This document shows, piece by piece, positions 5,315 through 5,533 of a DNA stretch of 5,533 bases (within the stretch, counting starts at the first letter, position 1; every line of letters starts with the position of its first letter). The DNA is from Thermoanaerobacterales bacterium UBA4877 (GTDB lineage: Bacteria > Bacillota > Thermoanaerobacteria > Thermoanaerobacterales > UBA4877), in contig DHDL01000023.1 in assembly GCA_002399345.1 (NCBI GenBank), forward strand, positions 1-5,533, written 5' to 3'. The position numbers and the translations under genes are program-made. The notes under the pieces were generated by a model that did not search any database, had not been told where the DNA came from, and was given only the letters and a program-made list of their open reading frames with translations.

Positions 5315-5533
5315 AAATAAAAAATCCCATCTCATAAGAGACGGGAGTCCGTGGTTCCACTCTTGTTAAGGCATTATAACATACCTTCACTTAAAGCTAT
5401 AACGGAGCCTCCGGCGCTATGCTGCTCAAAGGTGCATTTCGAATCACATAAAGTTGCCTGGGTCCGCTTACAGCCGGTGACGTACCCTCTCTTAATGGCT
5501 TTATGTGCCTACTTATCCTCTTCAACGCATTTA
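5315..5533 (-). promoter_or_regulatory. Cysteine T-box riboswitch (tRNA-Cys-sensing leader), 5' end possibly outside the window
   Basis: The leader shows the full T-box layout. Stem I contains a perfect 9-bp helix (5499-5507 with 5445-5453), a specifier-loop signature of AGUA (complement of 5510-5513) opposite GAA (complement of 5438-5440), and the specifier codon UGC for Cys (complement of 5434-5436), followed by A. A short basal helix GUUG/CAGC lies near 5523-5526 and 5421-5424. Stem III is 7 bp (5381-5387 with 5368-5374). The T-box sequence AGAGTGGAACCACG (complement of 5350-5363) gives an antiterminator: AAGAG/CUCUU and ACG/CGU helices around the 7-nt bulge UGGAACC (5353-5359). The bulge UGGA complements UCCA, matching the U73 discriminator of tRNA-Cys. 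Uncharged tRNA-Cys should thus permit read-through into cysE-cysS. No promoter is visible; it must lie beyond 5533. Confidence 0.95.
5319..5346 (-). terminator. Intrinsic terminator of the cysteine T-box (regulated)
   Basis: On the minus strand a 9-bp stem (5338-5346 with 5325-5333, one G-U pair) closes a UUAU tetraloop and is followed directly by six U residues (complement of 5319-5324). Its 5' arm uses the CGUCUCUU segment that forms the 3' strands of the antiterminator, so the two structures exclude each other. It lies upstream of the cysE ribosome binding site, so control is at transcription. Confidence 0.93.

Noticed and set aside
4944..5369. A 141-codon plus-strand open frame antiparallel to cysE and the T-box.
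   Set aside because: It resembles no protein I know, lies opposite the strongly conserved CysE, and crosses the riboswitch; it is a shadow frame. The same holds for the other plus-strand frames.
5373..5378. A perfect TATAAT on the minus strand, 73 nt upstream of the cysE start, as a possible second cysE promoter.
   Set aside because: No -35-like hexamer is found 16-18 bp upstream, and the bases form the loop and 3' arm edge of T-box stem III.
1..5533. CRISPR arrays, insertion sequences, phage remnants or an unknown defence-type system.
   Set aside because: I saw no repeated spacer pattern, transposase, inverted-repeat ends or foreign-looking block; nearly all bases belong to conserved housekeeping genes or their control elements.

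Overview
The window looks like a conserved housekeeping locus from a low- to mid-G+C Firmicute of the class Clostridia. Three things point there: the gene order (cysE, cysS, mrnC, thyX, rlmB, rae1/yacP, sigH, tRNA-Thr, then a start that fits tuf), the strong AGGAGG-type ribosome binding sites, and a cysteine T-box leader. SigH (Spo0H) suggests a spore-former or a relative of one. I cannot place it more precisely. All genes lie on the minus strand, so transcription runs from high to low coordinates.

Layout in order of transcription. Positions 5533 to about 5315 hold a T-box riboswitch with a UGC (Cys) specifier, a complete antiterminator and an overlapping intrinsic terminator; its promoter and extreme 5' end lie outside the window. 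Next come cysE (start corrected to 5300), cysS, mrnC, thyX, rlmB and rae1. They are tightly packed, with gaps of 15 to 57 nt or short overlaps, and I see no intrinsic terminator between them, so they read as one operon. A near-consensus sigma-A promoter, whose -35 box overlaps the rae1 stop codon, then drives sigH. Just after sigH another near-consensus promoter drives tRNA-Thr(GGU). After the tRNA, a third promoter candidate and a strong ribosome binding site lead into an ATG at position 5, where a gene runs off the window.

How the parts work together. Uncharged tRNA-Cys should stabilise the antiterminator and allow expression of serine acetyltransferase, which makes the cysteine precursor O-acetylserine, and of cysteinyl-tRNA synthetase, which consumes cysteine. 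Downstream cargo acts on the translation apparatus: MrnC (23S rRNA maturation), RlmB-type methyltransferase (rRNA 2'-O-methylation) and Rae1 (ribosome-dependent mRNA cleavage). ThyX (dTMP synthesis) is the metabolic outlier.

I did not find an undescribed system. The points most worth a second look are an apparent one-residue expansion of the ThyX signature motif, an ATG-TGA start-stop overlapping the GTG start of sigH, an acceptor-stem mismatch in the tRNA, and the possibility that cysteine-tRNA charging also controls the downstream rRNA and dTMP genes.
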